DNA from: Tardiphaga sp.
GTDB lineage: Bacteria; Pseudomonadota; Alphaproteobacteria; Rhizobiales; Xanthobacteraceae
DNA: 6,124 bases
Direction: 5' to 3'
NCBI GenBank assembly: GCA_028290325.1
Contig: JAQGJY010000238.1
Coordinates: 1-6,124, forward strand
Positions 6,119-6,124 of this stretch are shown one piece after another; within the stretch, counting starts at the first letter, position 1, and every line of letters starts with the position of its first letter. A program made the translations under genes and the position numbers. The notes beneath the pieces were generated by a model that saw nothing but the letters and a program-made list of their open reading frames with translations, had not been told where the DNA came from and ran no database searches.

Positions 6119-6124
6119 GTCGGG

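Noticed and set aside
1..6124. CRISPR array, tRNA, rRNA, insertion sequence or prophage remnants
   Set aside because: No regularly spaced repeats, cloverleaf, transposase motif or attachment-type direct repeat could be found by reading both strands.

Overview
The window looks like chromosomal sequence from a GC-rich alphaproteobacterium, most likely of the Bradyrhizobium/Rhodopseudomonas/Afipia group. This placement is inferred from four things: strong G/C preference at third codon positions, the combination of genes (a short TrhO, SlyX, CsbD, a TctBA transporter), intergenic repeats starting GTCATTGCG with a TCCAGC/GCTGGA hairpin, and a possible EcfG-type promoter. There is no RNA gene, transposase, integrase or CRISPR array. 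I see ordinary housekeeping and accessory metabolism rather than a new multi-gene system.

Layout. (1) 1-154: no supportable gene. (2) 155-1756, minus: a gamma-glutamyltransferase-family Ntn hydrolase that keeps the catalytic Thr but, by eye, lacks several residues that bind the gamma-glutamyl group in the classical enzyme. (3) 1757-2033: a divergent intergenic region containing a hairpin repeat. (4) 2034-3000, plus: an overlapping pair, trhO (tRNA U34 hydroxylase, rhodanese fold) and slyX (small coiled-coil protein). (5) 3036-3295, minus: a CsbD-like stress protein with a clear Shine-Dalgarno, a possible general-stress promoter and its own intrinsic terminator. (6) 3423-3950, plus: a small cupin whose N terminus carries eight histidines at every second residue. 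(7) 3951-4107: a convergent intergenic region with a second copy of the hairpin repeat and a 14-bp palindrome. (8) 4108-6118, minus: tctB-tctA, the two membrane subunits of a tripartite tricarboxylate transporter. The periplasmic binding protein TctC is not in the window and may lie beyond the right edge.

How the genes relate. Two real operons are visible: trhO-slyX (8-nt overlap) and tctB-tctA (10-nt gap, with the tctA ribosome binding site overlapping the tctB stop). The csbD and cupin genes are divergent and share a 127-bp control region. The GGT-like gene appears to stand alone here. The points most worth a second look are its altered active site, the alternating-His tail on the cupin, the possible EcfG promoter of csbD and the paired copies of the intergenic repeat.
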